Source of the DNA: Bacteroidales bacterium
GTDB taxonomy: Bacteria > Bacteroidota > Bacteroidia > Bacteroidales > UBA1715
NCBI GenBank assembly: GCA_017642535.1
Contig: JAGCOW010000015.1
Location: 1 to 34,380, forward strand
Direction: 5' to 3'
DNA length: 34,380 nt
The notes beneath the pieces were generated by a model. It was not told where the DNA came from. It did not search any database and saw nothing but the letters and a program-made list of their open reading frames with translations. The position numbers were made by a program, and so were the translations under genes. Numbering within the stretch: the stretch's first letter is position 1; every line of letters begins with the position of its first letter. Positions 7,584 through 17,627 of the stretch are shown in pieces.

Positions 7584-8285
7584 CTATTCTTTACGTGGAT
7601 CAATTGATTTAACAGCACCTTGTTCAGGAGTAACACGACCATATGTTCCCGTTACTTTCTTCAATGCTTCGTTAGCATCAGTGCCTTTTTTAATTTCTTC
7701 CATGAATTTACCAAGGTGAACGAATTCGTAACCGCAAACTTGGTCATCTTTATCCATAAAGATTTTGTTGATGTAACCTTCTGCCATTTCAAGGTAACGA
7801 ACACCTTTTTCTTTTGTTCCGTACAATGTACCTACCTGGCTACGAAGTCCTTTACCAAGGTCTTCCAAACCTGCACCGACAACCAAACCGCCTTCTGAGA
7901 AAGCTGATTGAGTACGTCCGTACACAATTTGCAAGAACAACTCACGCATTGCCGTGTTGATTGCGTCACAAACCAAGTCAGTGTTCAATGCTTCCAACAA
8001 TGTTTTGCCTTGAAGAATTTCAGCGGCCATTGCAGCAGAGTGAGTCATACCAGAACATCCGATAGTCTCAACAAGAGCTTCGACAATTACACCGTCTTTT
8101 ACGTTCAAAGACAATTTACAAGCTCCTTGTTGTGGAGCACACCAACCAATACCGTGAGTAAAACCAGAGATGTCTTTTATTTCTGTAGCTTTAACCCACT
8201 TTCCTTCTTCAGGAATTGGAGCTGGTCCGTGTTTTGGACCTTTTTGTACGACACACATGTGTTGTACTTCGTTTGAATAAACCAT
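7584..8285 (-). CDS. NifU-like Fe-S cluster scaffold family protein
   Basis: A 233-residue protein resembling the NifU N-terminal / IscU scaffold fold, in which conserved cysteines hold a transient Fe-S cluster. Relevant segments are GIGWCAPQQGACKLS, then VETIGCSGMTHSAAMAAEILQGKTL, the latter close to the NifU/IscU segment around its second cysteine. Spacing and the first cysteine region differ from canonical IscU, so it is a divergent member. It is first in a two-gene minus-strand unit with the GGGtGRT gene. No sulfurase or other suf/isc gene is adjacent. The -7-like sequence at 8360-8372 probably drives the pair. Confidence 0.85.
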   Translation of the reverse strand: MVYSNEVQHMCVVQKGPKHGPAPIPEEGKWVKATEIKDISGFTHGIGWCAPQQGACKLSLNVKDGVIVEALVETIGCSGMTHSAAMAAEILQGKTLLEALNTDLVCDAINTAMRELFLQIVYGRTQSAFSEGGLVVGAGLEDLGKGLRSQVGTLYGTKEKGVRYLEMAEGYINKIFMDKDDQVCGYEFVHLGKFMEEIKKGTDANEALKKVTGTYGRVTPEQGAVKSIDPRKE

Positions 8286-8359
8286 ATTAACTTTGTTTAA
8301 ATTATACTTGAAAACATCTAAATCTCAACTTGTTACGTGAGTTTTTCAATCTCACAATC

Positions 8360-8372
8360 GGTTGCGAATATA
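8360..8372 (-). promoter_or_regulatory. Putative promoter of the NifU-like/GGGtGRT pair
   Basis: On the minus strand this reads TATATTCGCAACC, one mismatch from the -7 consensus TAnnTTTG and followed by GCAACC. The divergent GH94 promoter carries nearly the same string (8466-8479), so the 9-bp GGTTGCGAA here is the inverted counterpart of TTCGCAACC there. Confidence 0.4.
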
Positions 8373-8465
8373 TGAAAATTCTTGCAATCTAATTACGAAT
8401 AAAAAGATTTTTTCATTTGAAAAATTTTCATTTTTAAAAAATGACTTGATTTCGGAATTTATATT

Positions 8466-8479
8466 TATCTTTCGCAACC
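8466..8479 (+). promoter_or_regulatory. Putative promoter of the cellobiose phosphorylase gene
   Basis: TATCTTTCGCAACC contains a -7-like box (one mismatch to TAnnTTTG) 36-49 bases before the ATG at 8515. It shares TTCGCAACC with the opposite promoter at 8360-8372, forming a 9-bp inverted repeat about 100 bases apart. Confidence 0.4.
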
Positions 8480-8514
8480 AAAATTTTGATATGTTTAATC
8501 AATAAAAACGAACT

Positions 8515-10950
8515 ATGAAGTACGGCTTTTTCGATGACGCCAATCGCGAATACGTCATCACAAATCCCAAAACTCCTTATCCTTGGATCAACTATCTTGG
8601 TAATGAGGATTTCTTTTCTTTAGTATCTAACACAGGTGGCGGTTACACGTTCTACAAAGACGCAAAATTCCGCCGTTTGACACGTTACCGTTATAATAAT
8701 GTACCAACCGACGATGGTGGAAAATATTTCTACATAAAAGACGGCGAAACCGTTTGGAATCCAGGTTGGAAACCTTGCAAAACGTCGCTTGACAAATATG
8801 AATGCCATCATGGTATGAGCTACACCAAAATCATTGGTGAGAAAAACGGTGTACAAGCAGAGGTTCTTCAATTTGTTCCGCTTGGCTTCTGGGGCGAAAT
8901 TTTGAAAGTTTCGTTGAAGAATGAAAGCAAGGAAACAAAGAAATTGAAATTGTTCTCGTTCATTGAATGGTGTTTGTGGAACGCTTCCGACGATATGGAA
9001 AACTTCCAACGTAACTTCTCAACTGGCGAGGTTGAAATCGAAGGTTCTGTGATTTACCACAAAACTGAATTCAAGGAACGTCGTAACCACTATGCGTTCT
9101 ATTCAGTAAATACGCCTATTCAAGGTTATGATACTGACCGCGAATCGTTCATCGGCTTGTACAATGGTTTTGACTGCCCTGACGCTGTAATGGAAGGCAA
9201 ACCACGCAATACGGAAGCTCACGGATGGTCACCAATCGCTTCGCATTATATTGAAGTTGAATTGGCTCCAGGCGCAAGCAAAGATTTCATCTTTATGCTT
9301 GGTTATGTGGAAGTTGCTCCTGAAGAAAAATGGGAAAGCAAGTTGGTTATCAATAAGAAACCAGCTAAGGCAATGATTGCAAAATATGACACAGTTGAAA
9401 AAGTACAAGCTGCTTTCAACGAACTTCGTTCTTACTGGGATAATTTGCTTGGCAAAATCACAATCAAATCGAACGACGAGCGTCTTGACAGAATGGTGAA
9501 CATTTGGAACCAATATCAATGTATGATTACATTCAACATGTCGCGTTCGGCTTCGTTCTTCGAATCAGGTATCGGACGTGGTATGGGCTTCCGCGATTCA
9601 AACCAGGACTTGATTGGTTTCGTACACCAAATTCCTGCACGTGCCCGCGAAAGAATCCTCGACATTGCCGCTACGCAATTCGAAGACGGTTCTTGCTATC
9701 ACCAATATCAGCCACTTACTAAGAAAGGTAACTCGGCTATCGGTGGCGACTTCAACGATGACCCACTTTGGTTGATTCTTTCAACTACGGAATACATCAA
9801 GGAAACAGGCGATTTCTCTATCCTTGACGAAATGGTTCCGTTCGATAACGACGAATCAAAGGCAAAAACTCATTTCGAACACTTGAAGATTTCTTTCTAC
9901 CACGTAGTGAACAATCTTGGTCCTCACAATTTGCCGTTAATCGGTCGTGCAGACTGGAACGACTGTTTGAACTTGAACTGCTTCTCGAACGATCCAAACG
10001 AATCATTCCAAACTACAGGAAACAAGAAAGGTCGTACGGCTGAATCATTGATGATTGCAGGTTTGTTCGTAATCTACGGTAAGGAATTTGTAAAACTTTG
10101 TAAGCAAATCGGTAAAAACGACGAAGCTGCCGAAGCACAAAAACACGTTGACAATATGATTGAAGCCGTTAAGAAGGACGGTTGGGACGGCGAATGGTAT
10201 TTGCGTGCATACGATTATTTCGGTCGCAAAGTTGGTTCAAACGAAAACGAAGAAGGCAAAATCTTCATTGAATCACAAGGTTGGTGTACAATGGCTGAAA
10301 TCGGTAAGGAAGAAGGCCTTTGCCAAAAAGCGTTGGATTCTGTGAAAGAACGTCTTGATTGTAAATATGGTATTGTGTTGAACAATCCTGCATTCACAAA
10401 ATACTACATTGAATATGGTGAAATTTCAACATATCCAGCTGGTTATAAGGAAAATGCGGGTCTTTTCTGCCACAACAACCCATGGATTATGATTGGTGAA
10501 ACAATGATTGGTCGTGGTGACCGTGCGTACGAATACTACACGAAGATTGCTCCAAGTTTCTTGGAAGACATTTCAGACCTTCACAAAGTTGAGCCATACG
10601 TATATTGCCAGATGATTGCCGGTAAAGATGCATATCGTCCGGGCGAAGCAAAGAACTCTTGGTTGAGCGGTACTGCAGCTTGGAACTTCTATGCAATCAT
10701 CCAATACATTCTTGGTTTGAAGCCAGATTACGATGGTATTTCTATCAATCCTTGTATTCCAAGAGCTTGGGACGGATTCACAATGACACGTCAGTTCCGT
10801 GGTGCTACATATCAAATCACGGTTAAGAATCCTAACCACGTAAGCAAAGGTGTGAAACAATTGATTGTCAACGGAAAACAAGTTGACGGAATCGTTGTTC
10901 CAATGCAAGAAGCTGGAAAAACTCACACGGTAGAAGTGATTATGGGATAA
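8515..10950 (+). CDS. Cellobiose phosphorylase (GH94)
   Basis: An 811-residue intracellular glycoside phosphorylase of family GH94. It reversibly cleaves cellobiose with phosphate to glucose 1-phosphate and glucose, saving one ATP compared with hydrolysis. The N-terminal part ([18 protein letters not shown], then [10 protein letters not shown]) and the [19 protein letters not shown] block closely match known cellobiose phosphorylases, and the length is the same as theirs. The active-site segment [15 protein letters not shown] (about 476-490) holds the candidate catalytic Asp. There is no signal peptide, so cellobiose must be imported. No transporter or cellulase lies beside it. It stands alone, with its own promoter and a terminator at 10972-11003. 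Cellodextrin or chitobiose phosphorylase activity is less likely. Confidence 0.93.
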   Translation: MKYGFFDDANREYVITNPKTPYPWINYLGNEDFFSLVSNTGGGYTFYKDAKFRRLTRYRYNNVPTDDGGKYFYIKDGETVWNPGWKPCKTSLDKYECHHGMSYTKIIGEKNGVQAEVLQFVPLGFWGEILKVSLKNESKETKKLKLFSFIEWCLWNASDDMENFQRNFSTGEVEIEGSVIYHKTEFKERRNHYAFYSVNTPIQGYDTDRESFIGLYNGFDCPDAVMEGKPRNTEAHGWSPIASHYIEVELAPGASKDFIFMLGYVEVAPEEKWESKLVINKKPAKAMIAKYDTVEKVQAAFNELRSYWDNLLGKITIKSNDERLDRMVNIWNQYQCMITFNMSRSASFFESGIGRGMGFRDSNQDLIGFVHQIPARARERILDIAATQFEDGSCYHQYQPLTKKGNSAIGGDFNDDPLWLILSTTEYIKETGDFSILDEMVPFDNDESKAKTHFEHLKISFYHVVNNLGPHNLPLIGRADWNDCLNLNCFSNDPNESFQTTGNKKGRTAESLMIAGLFVIYGKEFVKLCKQIGKNDEAAEAQKHVDNMIEAVKKDGWDGEWYLRAYDYFGRKVGSNENEEGKIFIESQGWCTMAEIGKEEGLCQKALDSVKERLDCKYGIVLNNPAFTKYYIEYGEISTYPAGYKENAGLFCHNNPWIMIGETMIGRGDRAYEYYTKIAPSFLEDISDLHKVEPYVYCQMIAGKDAYRPGEAKNSWLSGTAAWNFYAIIQYILGLKPDYDGISINPCIPRAWDGFTMTRQFRGATYQITVKNPNHVSKGVKQLIVNGKQVDGIVVPMQEAGKTHTVEVIMG

Positions 10951-10971
10951 TTCTCACACTATCACATATTC

Positions 10972-11003
10972 AAAAGAGAAATTCGGAAACGAGTTTCTCT
11001 TTT
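10972..11003 (+). terminator. Intrinsic terminator after cellobiose phosphorylase gene
   Basis: AAAAGAGAAA (10972-10981) pairs with TTTCTCTTTT (10994-11003) around a 12-nt loop, followed by more Ts. It lies 21 bases after the GH94 stop. Confidence 0.8.
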
Positions 11004-11006
11004 TTT

Positions 11007-11014
11007 TATCTTTG
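11007..11014 (+). promoter_or_regulatory. Putative -7 box for the DUF2185 gene
   Basis: TATCTTTG is an exact match to TAnnTTTG, 16 bases before the ATG at 11031 and directly after the upstream terminator. No good -33 TTTG is seen 26 bases upstream. Confidence 0.45.
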
Positions 11015-11030
11015 TGAAAAGTATTCTTTT

Positions 11031-11372
11031 ATGGCAGACAACAAATATAAACTACAAGTTGCCGACGTGCAAGATTTGATAAAACCAATGGGATATTGCA
11101 TTGCGTCGGACAGAATCACGGTCGATGGAGAGAAAGTGGGTTTTATGTATCGTGAAGAAAAAGAAGATGACGACGATAGTGGCTGGAGATTTCTCGCAGG
11201 TGACGAAACCGACGAGTATCTTGAAGATACTCATCATTTTATGATGTTCGATGTGAATTATATCGCAAATCTTGATGCCGCCATTATTCCATACTTAAAA
11301 TGGAAGAAAGGTACAGAGTTCGAGCGTGTAGCAGGAACTGATGAATTCAAAAAATACAACGAATCACATTAA
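11031..11372 (+). CDS. DUF2185 (Imm33-like) protein
   Basis: A 113-residue acidic cytoplasmic protein with the DUF2185 pattern: an N-terminal [20 protein letters not shown], then [20 protein letters not shown] and [17 protein letters not shown]. Members of this family are often annotated as immunity-protein-like, but no toxin gene is adjacent and the gene has its own -7 box. Its stop codon overlaps the ruvB stop on the other strand (TTAA), leaving no room for a terminator between them. The specific function is unknown. Confidence 0.8.
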   Translation: MADNKYKLQVADVQDLIKPMGYCIASDRITVDGEKVGFMYREEKEDDDDSGWRFLAGDETDEYLEDTHHFMMFDVNYIANLDAAIIPYLKWKKGTEFERVAGTDEFKKYNESH

Positions 11373-12385
11373 AACAAACTTCCTTGCTTAGCATCGGGAA
11401 TTCTTCCCAAATGGCGATATGCCAACGGGGTAACTTCACGTCCACGAGGCGTGCGTTGTAAAAAACCTTCTTTGATTAAAAACGGCTCATACACCTCCTC
11501 TATCGTTCCAGAATCCTCACCAACTGCAGTGGCAATCGTGTTTACACCGACAGGACCCCCACCAAATTTATCAATAATGGTACACAAAATCTTGTTGTCC
11601 ATTTCGTCAAGACCATATTTGTCAATATTGAGAGCTTCAAGTGCAAAACGAGTGATATCGATGGTTATTTTTCCCGTTCCCTTCACTTGTGCAAAGTCGC
11701 GTACTCGGCGAAGTAATGCATTGGCAATACGAGGCGTTCCACGGCTTCGTGAGGCGATTTCTTTTGCCGCCTGTGTCTCAATGTCAATGGCAAGAATATG
11801 AGCTGAACGTTCCACTATTTTTGACAGTAGGTCCACGTCATAATATTCAAACAAACTCTTTATACCGAAGCGAGCACGCAAAGGGCTTGTCAGCGAGCCG
11901 GAGCGAGTGGTTGCACCAATGAGCGTGAACGGCGAAAGCGACAGTTGCACCGAACGGGCGCTTGGTCCTTTGTCAATCATTATGTCAATGCGAAAGTCCT
12001 CCATTGCAGAGTACAAGTATTCTTCAACAACGGGCGACAGGCGATGAATTTCGTCTATGAAAAGCACGTCGTTTTCGTCCAGACTTGTAAGCAAACCAGC
12101 CAAATCGCCAGGTTTGTCAAGCACGGGACCAGACGTTATTTTCAGATTTACGCCAAGTTCGTTGGCAATAATGTTTGCAAGCGTTGTTTTTCCCAATCCT
12201 GGAGGACCGTGGAGCAAAACATGATCAAGCGATTCGCCACGCATTTTTGCAGCAGCGACGAAAATTTTTAGATTTTCAACAACTTTTTGTTGCCCAGAGA
12301 AATCGTCAAACGTGAGCGGGCGAAGTTGTTTTTCAAACTCGCTGTCTTTGTTTGAGATATGTTCAGGGTCGAGATTTGTATTCAT
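11369..12385 (-). CDS. ruvB: Holliday junction branch migration helicase RuvB
   Basis: A 338-residue AAA+ motor that with RuvA drives branch migration of Holliday junctions in recombinational repair. It shows Walker [10 protein letters not shown] (59-67), Walker [11 protein letters not shown] (107-116), sensor 1 [20 protein letters not shown] with the arginine finger, and a C-terminal winged helix ending [17 protein letters not shown]. The length is standard. It starts 24 bases after the atpG stop on the same strand and may be transcribed from the atp operon. No ruvA or ruvC lies in the window. Confidence 0.97.
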   Translation of the reverse strand: MNTNLDPEHISNKDSEFEKQLRPLTFDDFSGQQKVVENLKIFVAAAKMRGESLDHVLLHGPPGLGKTTLANIIANELGVNLKITSGPVLDKPGDLAGLLTSLDENDVLFIDEIHRLSPVVEEYLYSAMEDFRIDIMIDKGPSARSVQLSLSPFTLIGATTRSGSLTSPLRARFGIKSLFEYYDVDLLSKIVERSAHILAIDIETQAAKEIASRSRGTPRIANALLRRVRDFAQVKGTGKITIDITRFALEALNIDKYGLDEMDNKILCTIIDKFGGGPVGVNTIATAVGEDSGTIEEVYEPFLIKEGFLQRTPRGREVTPLAYRHLGRIPDAKQGSLF

Positions 12386-12409
12386 TCTTACGATGGATAC
12401 TAATACTTT

Positions 12410-13294
12410 TTACCCTTTCAACGCATTGGCACCACTCACAATTTCATTCAATTCGTTGGTAATTGCCGCCTGACGAGCCTTGTTGTATTCAATTCTCAAA
12501 TCCTTCAACAACGTACCGGCATTGTCGGTTGCCTTGTGCATAGCGGTCATTCTTGCTCCGTGTTCCGAAGCAAACGAATCGAGTAAAATGCTAAAAAACT
12601 GAACTTTTAAAGAACGTGGTATCAATTCGTTCACAATATATTCTTTGTTCGGCTCAAAAATATAATCATAATTGAACCCTGTCTTTGCAGTAGTTGCTCC
12701 GTCTTGAACAACAGGCAAATATTGGCTCGTAGTGATGATTTGTGTAGCGGCGTTCTTGAATTTGTTGTAAACAATCACAACCTTATCGTACACGCCAGTA
12801 GCAAAGTCATTCATAATTTCCGTAGAAATTTTCGATGCCTCGTCATACGTAAGATGGTCAAAGATGTCGATAAATGACTTTTTCGGAGCGACACCCTTGC
12901 TTTTCAATGAATCACACACTTTTTTACCAATTGCGTACACATCAACGTTTGATGCGGCAAATTGTGCGGCATAATCCGATTTTACGAGTGCAGCGACTGT
13001 TTTACCAATACCTGAGTTAAAACCACCGCACAAACCGCTATTCGAAGCGACAGCGATAATCAAAACCTTGTTTTCCGGACGAACCGTAGCATACGCATTT
13101 CCTTCGCTCGACTCCAGTCCGCTACTCACATTTTGTAATATCTCTTGCAACTTCTCGGAATATGGTCGCATTTGCAATACTGCCTGTTGTGCCTTACGCA
13201 ATTTTGCAGCCGACACCATTTTCATGGCGCTGGTGATTTTCTGCGTACTGCTTACAGATGCGATTCTATTACGTATTTCTTTAATACCTGCCAT
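12410..13294 (-). CDS. atpG: F1Fo ATP synthase gamma subunit
   Basis: A 294-residue central-stalk subunit that rotates inside the alpha3beta3 hexamer. The N-terminal helix MAGIKEIRNRIASVSSTQKITSAMKMVSAAKLRKAQ and the C-terminal segment RMTAMHKATDNAGTLLKDL plus RQAAITNELNEIVSGANAL are characteristic. It is the last atp gene of the cluster, separated from atpA by 66 bases that contain a strong hairpin (13316-13350). ruvB follows 24 bases downstream. Confidence 0.97.
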   Translation of the reverse strand: MAGIKEIRNRIASVSSTQKITSAMKMVSAAKLRKAQQAVLQMRPYSEKLQEILQNVSSGLESSEGNAYATVRPENKVLIIAVASNSGLCGGFNSGIGKTVAALVKSDYAAQFAASNVDVYAIGKKVCDSLKSKGVAPKKSFIDIFDHLTYDEASKISTEIMNDFATGVYDKVVIVYNKFKNAATQIITTSQYLPVVQDGATTAKTGFNYDYIFEPNKEYIVNELIPRSLKVQFFSILLDSFASEHGARMTAMHKATDNAGTLLKDLRIEYNKARQAAITNELNEIVSGANALKG

Positions 13295-13315
13295 ATTATT
13301 TCACTTGATTAACGA

Positions 13316-13350
13316 TTAACGATGAGTGATGGTGAATCACTCATCATTAA
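13316..13350. repeat. Strong hairpin between atpA and atpG
   Basis: GATGAGTGAT (13321-13330) and ATCACTCATC (13336-13345) form a perfect 10-bp stem with a 5-nt loop. A mismatch and a further TTAA/TTAA pair extend it. It occupies most of the atpA-atpG gap and has no strong T-run. It could be an mRNA-stabilising or partial-termination element, or a dispersed palindromic repeat. Confidence 0.75.
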
Positions 13351-13360
13351 CCACTTATCA

Positions 13361-14941
13361 TTATTTTTTATATTTTGCCGAAACTTCTTTTGCAGCAGCA
13401 GCCAAAACGCCTTTGATTTCGTCGTCAATAGCACCGCCTGCAATTTTATCAAGAGTATCTTTGTGTTTCAAGTCAAGATATTCAAGATATTCTTTCTCGA
13501 AATCAAGGACTTTGTCGATTGGAACGTCCGACAACAAGCCTTGAGTACCACAATAAATGATAGCAACCTGATGTTGAACCTTCATTGGCGAGTATTGTCC
13601 TTGTTTCAGAATCTGAACGTTTCTACGACCTTTGTCAAGCACAGCCATTGTAGCGGCATCCAAATCGGAACCGAATTTAGAGAATGCCTCCAATTCACGG
13701 AATTGAGCTTGATCCACACGCAACGTACCGGCAACTTTCTTCATTGCCTTGATTTGTGCGTTACCACCCACACGCGATACGGAAATACCTACGTTGATTG
13801 CAGGACGGATACCAGCGTGGAACAAACCTGATTCAAGATAAATCTGACCGTCGGTAATTGAAATCACGTTGGTTGGAATATAAGCCGAAACGTCACCTTC
13901 TTGAGTTTCAATGATAGGAAGAGCAGTCAACGAGCCGCCACCTTTCACTTTACCTTTCAATGAAGCTGGCACATCATTCATATTTTTAGCCACATCGTCG
14001 TTTGCAATAATTTTTGCAGCACGTTCAAGCAAACGAGAGTGCAAATAGAACACGTCACCAGGATATGCCTCACGCCCCGGTGGACGACGAAGCAACAACG
14101 ACACTTCACGATATGAAACTGCTTGCTTTGACAAGTCATCGTAAATAATCAATGCTGGACGACCAGTATCACGGAAATACTCACCGATGGCACAACCAGC
14201 AAATGGAGCATAATATTGCAAAGCTGCCGGGTCGGAAGCAGTTGACGAAACTATCGTCGTGTAAGGCATAGCGCCTTTTTCTTCCAATGTTTTTGCGATA
14301 CTTGCAACGGTAGAACCTTTCTGACCGATTGCCACGTAAATACAATATACAGGTTGACCTTTTTCGTAGAATTCTTTTTGATTGATGATGGTATCGATGG
14401 CGATAGCCGTCTTACCTGTTTGACGGTCACCGATAATCAACTCACGTTGACCACGACCGATAGGAATCATCGCATCGATAGGTTTGATACCCGTCTGCAA
14501 CGGTTCATTTACCGGCTGACGATACAAGATACCTGGTGCCTTACGTTCAAGAGGCATTTCAATTAGTTCGCCTGTAATATCGCCTTTACCGTCGATTGGT
14601 TCACCCAACGTATTTACAACACGTCCGAGAAGTCCTTCGCCCACCATAATTGAAGCGATTTTCTGCGTACGTTTCACCGTGTCGCCTTCGCTAATACCGT
14701 CGGATTCACCAAGAAGCACTGCACCTACGTTGTCTTCTTCAAGGTTAAGCACAATACCTTTGGTTCCGTTGGCAAACTCAATCATTTCGTTGGCCTGAAC
14801 GTTTGTTAAACCGTGGATACGAGCAATACTATCACCTACTGAAAGTACCGTTCCCACTTCTTCAAGTTCTGTTTCGGTCTTGTAGCCCTCAAGCTGTTTT
14901 TTTAAGATTTCCGAAACTTCTGCTGGTTTTATATCTGCCAT
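13361..14941 (-). CDS. atpA: F1Fo ATP synthase alpha subunit
   Basis: A 526-residue regulatory nucleotide-binding subunit of the F1 head. The P-loop is GDRQTGKT (171-178). The family block [17 protein letters not shown] and the C-terminal helical domain are present and full length. It lies 17 bases after atpH in the order atpB-E-F-H-A-G. Confidence 0.98.
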   Translation of the reverse strand: MADIKPAEVSEILKKQLEGYKTETELEEVGTVLSVGDSIARIHGLTNVQANEMIEFANGTKGIVLNLEEDNVGAVLLGESDGISEGDTVKRTQKIASIMVGEGLLGRVVNTLGEPIDGKGDITGELIEMPLERKAPGILYRQPVNEPLQTGIKPIDAMIPIGRGQRELIIGDRQTGKTAIAIDTIINQKEFYEKGQPVYCIYVAIGQKGSTVASIAKTLEEKGAMPYTTIVSSTASDPAALQYYAPFAGCAIGEYFRDTGRPALIIYDDLSKQAVSYREVSLLLRRPPGREAYPGDVFYLHSRLLERAAKIIANDDVAKNMNDVPASLKGKVKGGGSLTALPIIETQEGDVSAYIPTNVISITDGQIYLESGLFHAGIRPAINVGISVSRVGGNAQIKAMKKVAGTLRVDQAQFRELEAFSKFGSDLDAATMAVLDKGRRNVQILKQGQYSPMKVQHQVAIIYCGTQGLLSDVPIDKVLDFEKEYLEYLDLKHKDTLDKIAGGAIDDEIKGVLAAAAKEVSAKYKK

Positions 14942-14958
14942 AGTTAAATAATTTACAT

Positions 14959-15501
14959 TTAATTATTTGCAATCAATTCTTTCTTTATTTGTTTTAATCG
15001 TGAACTCACACTTGCATCATATTGTTCGTCTTCCACACGAAGAATGAAGCCACCCATAAGCGAAGGATCGATTTTCGTCTGTAATTCCACTTCGGTGTTT
15101 TTCTGCTTCTTTACAAGATCCACAACTGCCTGTTCCTGCTTTTTCGACAACGGAGTTGCCGAAGTCAGCGTCACTGCCGTGATGCCTTGTGTTTTCCGAT
15201 ATATATCAAGTACATTACGTAAAATGTCCTGCATAAACATCTCGCGACCGTTCTCAATCACCAAATTCAAAAAAACAATCGTGTCTTGTGAAATTTTACC
15301 TTTCATCAAAGCGGATACGAATGATTTTTTGCTGCTCGGTTTCACAATAGGACTTTGAAAAACCTCAGCCAATTCAGCAATTTCGTTCAGACTCTTTGAG
15401 AGCAGTTTTACGTCGGCAATAACAGTATCGACGATTCCCTTCTCCGAAGCGAATTCAAAGAATGCCTTTGCGTAACGTACCGAAATTTTACTTTGATTCA
15501 T
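14959..15501 (-). CDS. atpH: F1Fo ATP synthase delta subunit
   Basis: A 180-residue peripheral-stalk connector (OSCP). It begins [21 protein letters not shown], typical of the N-terminal helical domain, and has the C-terminal block [38 protein letters not shown]. It lies between atpF (9-base gap) and atpA (17-base gap). The length is normal. Confidence 0.95.
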   Translation of the reverse strand: MNQSKISVRYAKAFFEFASEKGIVDTVIADVKLLSKSLNEIAELAEVFQSPIVKPSSKKSFVSALMKGKISQDTIVFLNLVIENGREMFMQDILRNVLDIYRKTQGITAVTLTSATPLSKKQEQAVVDLVKKQKNTEVELQTKIDPSLMGGFILRVEDEQYDASVSSRLKQIKKELIANN

Positions 15502-15510
15502 TGTTAATTA

Positions 15511-16005
15511 CTAATTGAATTTGAATTTTTTAACCGATTCGTCAATGATTTCATCAGAAACTTTCTTGTTTTCCAACTCTTTTCCAATGACCTTTTCTGC
15601 GATTTCAAACGAAAGGATAGCCACTTGGTTCTTTAAATCCTGCATTGCCTGATTCTTCTCGTTTTCGATTGAAACTTTCGCCGCTGCCATAATTTTATTA
15701 GCTTCAACCGTAGCGTCGGCCTTGGCTTGGGCAATCATTTGGTCTTTCATTTCACGAGCTTCCTTCAACAAGTTGTCGCGTTCCTTACGTGCCTCTGCAA
15801 GAAGTTTCTCGTTATCGGCCTGAAGTTTCGCCATCTCTGCCTTGGTTGTCTCAGCAAGTTTCAGGGAATCCTCAATCGACTTGTTACGTTCGTTTATCAT
15901 TCCCAAAACTGGTTTCCAAGCGAACTTAATCAATAAGAAAACGACAAGTAAGAATGTAAGCGTCGTCCAAAAGACTAAACCTATACCGGGAGTTACTAAA
16001 TCCAT
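15511..16005 (-). CDS. atpF: F1Fo ATP synthase b subunit
   Basis: A 164-residue peripheral-stalk subunit: one N-terminal membrane helix (about residues 8-28) followed by a long charged helix, and a C-terminal segment LSFEIAEKVIGKELENKK that contacts delta. There is only one b gene, so a homodimer is expected. The 85-base gap to atpE contains a weak inverted repeat. Confidence 0.95.
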   Translation of the reverse strand: MDLVTPGIGLVFWTTLTFLLVVFLLIKFAWKPVLGMINERNKSIEDSLKLAETTKAEMAKLQADNEKLLAEARKERDNLLKEAREMKDQMIAQAKADATVEANKIMAAAKVSIENEKNQAMQDLKNQVAILSFEIAEKVIGKELENKKVSDEIIDESVKKFKFN

Positions 16006-16090
16006 ATTATACTATTATAAATTTACAATTCATTTTCAAAAGGGAAAACCTTCGGAGCCAACCGCCCCGAAAGTATCCCATTTGGTTGTT

Positions 16091-16324
<234 letters not shown>

Positions 16325-16348
16325 TTAAGTTAAACAATCATTCCTTTT

Positions 16349-17440
16349 TTATGCTTCGTGTCCTTCCGGCATAGCCAAACCAATAAACAACGCCGACAAC
16401 ATTGTAAATATGTAAGCCTGCAAAGCGGCAACGAATAATTCAAGTACATCCATAAACATCACGAAGAACACCGAAACAGGGGCGATAGCCAACGTTCCGA
16501 AGATGAAAATCAATGATGTCAAACTCAACACGATGATGTGTCCTGCCGTGATGTTTGCGAAAAGACGAATCATCAACGCGAACGGTTTTGTGAAAATACC
16601 GATAACCTCAACCACAGCCATAATCGGAATCAACGGCCAAGGCAAGCCTGGCATACAGAAAATATCTTTCCAATATTCCTTGTTACCGCTGAAATTGGTG
16701 ATAATCAAGGTGAATACCGCCAACACGAACGTAACGGCAATGTTACCCGTCAAGTTTGCACTACCAGGGAAGAACGGAATCAAACCCATCATGTTCGAAA
16801 TCCAGATGAAGAAGAATACCGTCAACAAGTACGGAGTGTATTTGTCGGCATGTTTGCCAAGGTTTGGTTCAATTACATCTTCCTTAATGAACAAGATAAC
16901 TGGCTCCAACCAAGCTTGGAATCCTTGTGGTGCCTGACCTGGGCGACGTTTATACGTTCTTGCCAAGCCAATGAACATTATCAACATTATAATAGCAACC
17001 AAGAACAAGGTGAACACGTTTTTCGTGATTGAGAAATCAAGCGGACCGTCCTCGGTTACTTCGCCATTTTCATCACAATAAAAGATTTTTTGTCCGCCCA
17101 TTTCCTGCTCAACCATTTTATACGTATGGTCGCCTTTGGTTACTGCTTTATGACCGTGTTCGAATTCACTTGCCATAAAAACATCTATATTGAAAGGATT
17201 TGTATTGACCAAAATCACAGGCAATGCGAAACCAACAGGATGCTCGGTTCCGTCGTCTTTTGTAATGTCGAACATATGCCAATAGTGGTTATCACCAATG
17301 TGACCGAAAATCGTCTCGTTTATATTGAATTCTGGTTTCCCTGCTTCGTTCGAAGCATCGTCATTCGCGAATGATATACAAGAAAAAAGGAATGCAAAAC
17401 ATACCGTGAGAAAATTCCTTTTTGACATTTTAAAAAACAT
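16349..17440 (-). CDS. atpB: F1Fo ATP synthase a subunit with N-terminal signal peptide
   Basis: A 363-residue membrane stator subunit. A signal-peptide-like start (FLTVCFAFLFSCISFAN, about 10-26) and a periplasmic extension of about 110 residues precede the usual membrane domain. The essential Arg is Arg292 in MIRLFANITAGH. Such an extended a subunit is typical of Bacteroidetes. A second ATG at 17428 could be the true start. It is the first gene of the cluster, with a -7 box at 17479-17486. The usual atpD and atpC (beta, epsilon) are not next to it and the upstream neighbour is the divergent glnS. Confidence 0.95.
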   Translation of the reverse strand: MFFKMSKRNFLTVCFAFLFSCISFANDDASNEAGKPEFNINETIFGHIGDNHYWHMFDITKDDGTEHPVGFALPVILVNTNPFNIDVFMASEFEHGHKAVTKGDHTYKMVEQEMGGQKIFYCDENGEVTEDGPLDFSITKNVFTLFLVAIIMLIMFIGLARTYKRRPGQAPQGFQAWLEPVILFIKEDVIEPNLGKHADKYTPYLLTVFFFIWISNMMGLIPFFPGSANLTGNIAVTFVLAVFTLIITNFSGNKEYWKDIFCMPGLPWPLIPIMAVVEVIGIFTKPFALMIRLFANITAGHIIVLSLTSLIFIFGTLAIAPVSVFFVMFMDVLELFVAALQAYIFTMLSALFIGLAMPEGHEA

Positions 17441-17478
17441 AATTCAAATTTTTATACTACGTACAAATTATCATCTTA

Positions 17479-17486
17479 CAAATGTA
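17479..17486 (-). promoter_or_regulatory. Putative -7 box of the atp operon
   Basis: On the minus strand this reads TACATTTG, an exact TAnnTTTG match, 38 bases before the atpB start. A near match to the -33 element lies around 17507-17510. Confidence 0.5.
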
Positions 17487-17598
17487 GAATTTTTTTTTAA
17501 TAACGGCAATGTTTCTTGAAAAAATTTCACTCATTTTGTTCCTTATCCTATTTTTTCCTCTATAAAGTTTTTTTTGAATGTAAATCGGAGGAAATTTA

Positions 17599-17606
17599 TA
17601 TTTTTG
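17599..17606 (+). promoter_or_regulatory. Promoter of glnS
   Basis: TATTTTTG is an exact -7 match. TTTG at 17573-17576 lies exactly 26 bases upstream, the spacing expected between the -33 and -7 elements of Bacteroidetes promoters. This places transcription start after the TTG at 17574 and supports the ATG at 17628 as the true glnS start. Confidence 0.65.
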
Positions 17607-17627
17607 CATTTACAATATATAATAGGT

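Noticed and set aside
11031..11372. DUF2185 protein as the immunity half of a toxin pair
   Set aside because: The neighbours are cellobiose phosphorylase and ruvB. No toxin-like gene is adjacent and the gene has its own promoter.
13322..13831. A 169-codon plus-strand open frame opposite atpA
   Set aside because: It lies wholly over the atpA 3' end and the atpA-atpG hairpin, has low-complexity F/S/C-rich content, and shows no family pattern. It is a shadow of the highly conserved atpA.
17574..17627. An 18-residue N-terminal extension of glnS starting at TTG
   Set aside because: The stretch contains well-spaced -33 and -7 promoter elements, and the extension does not resemble GlnRS.
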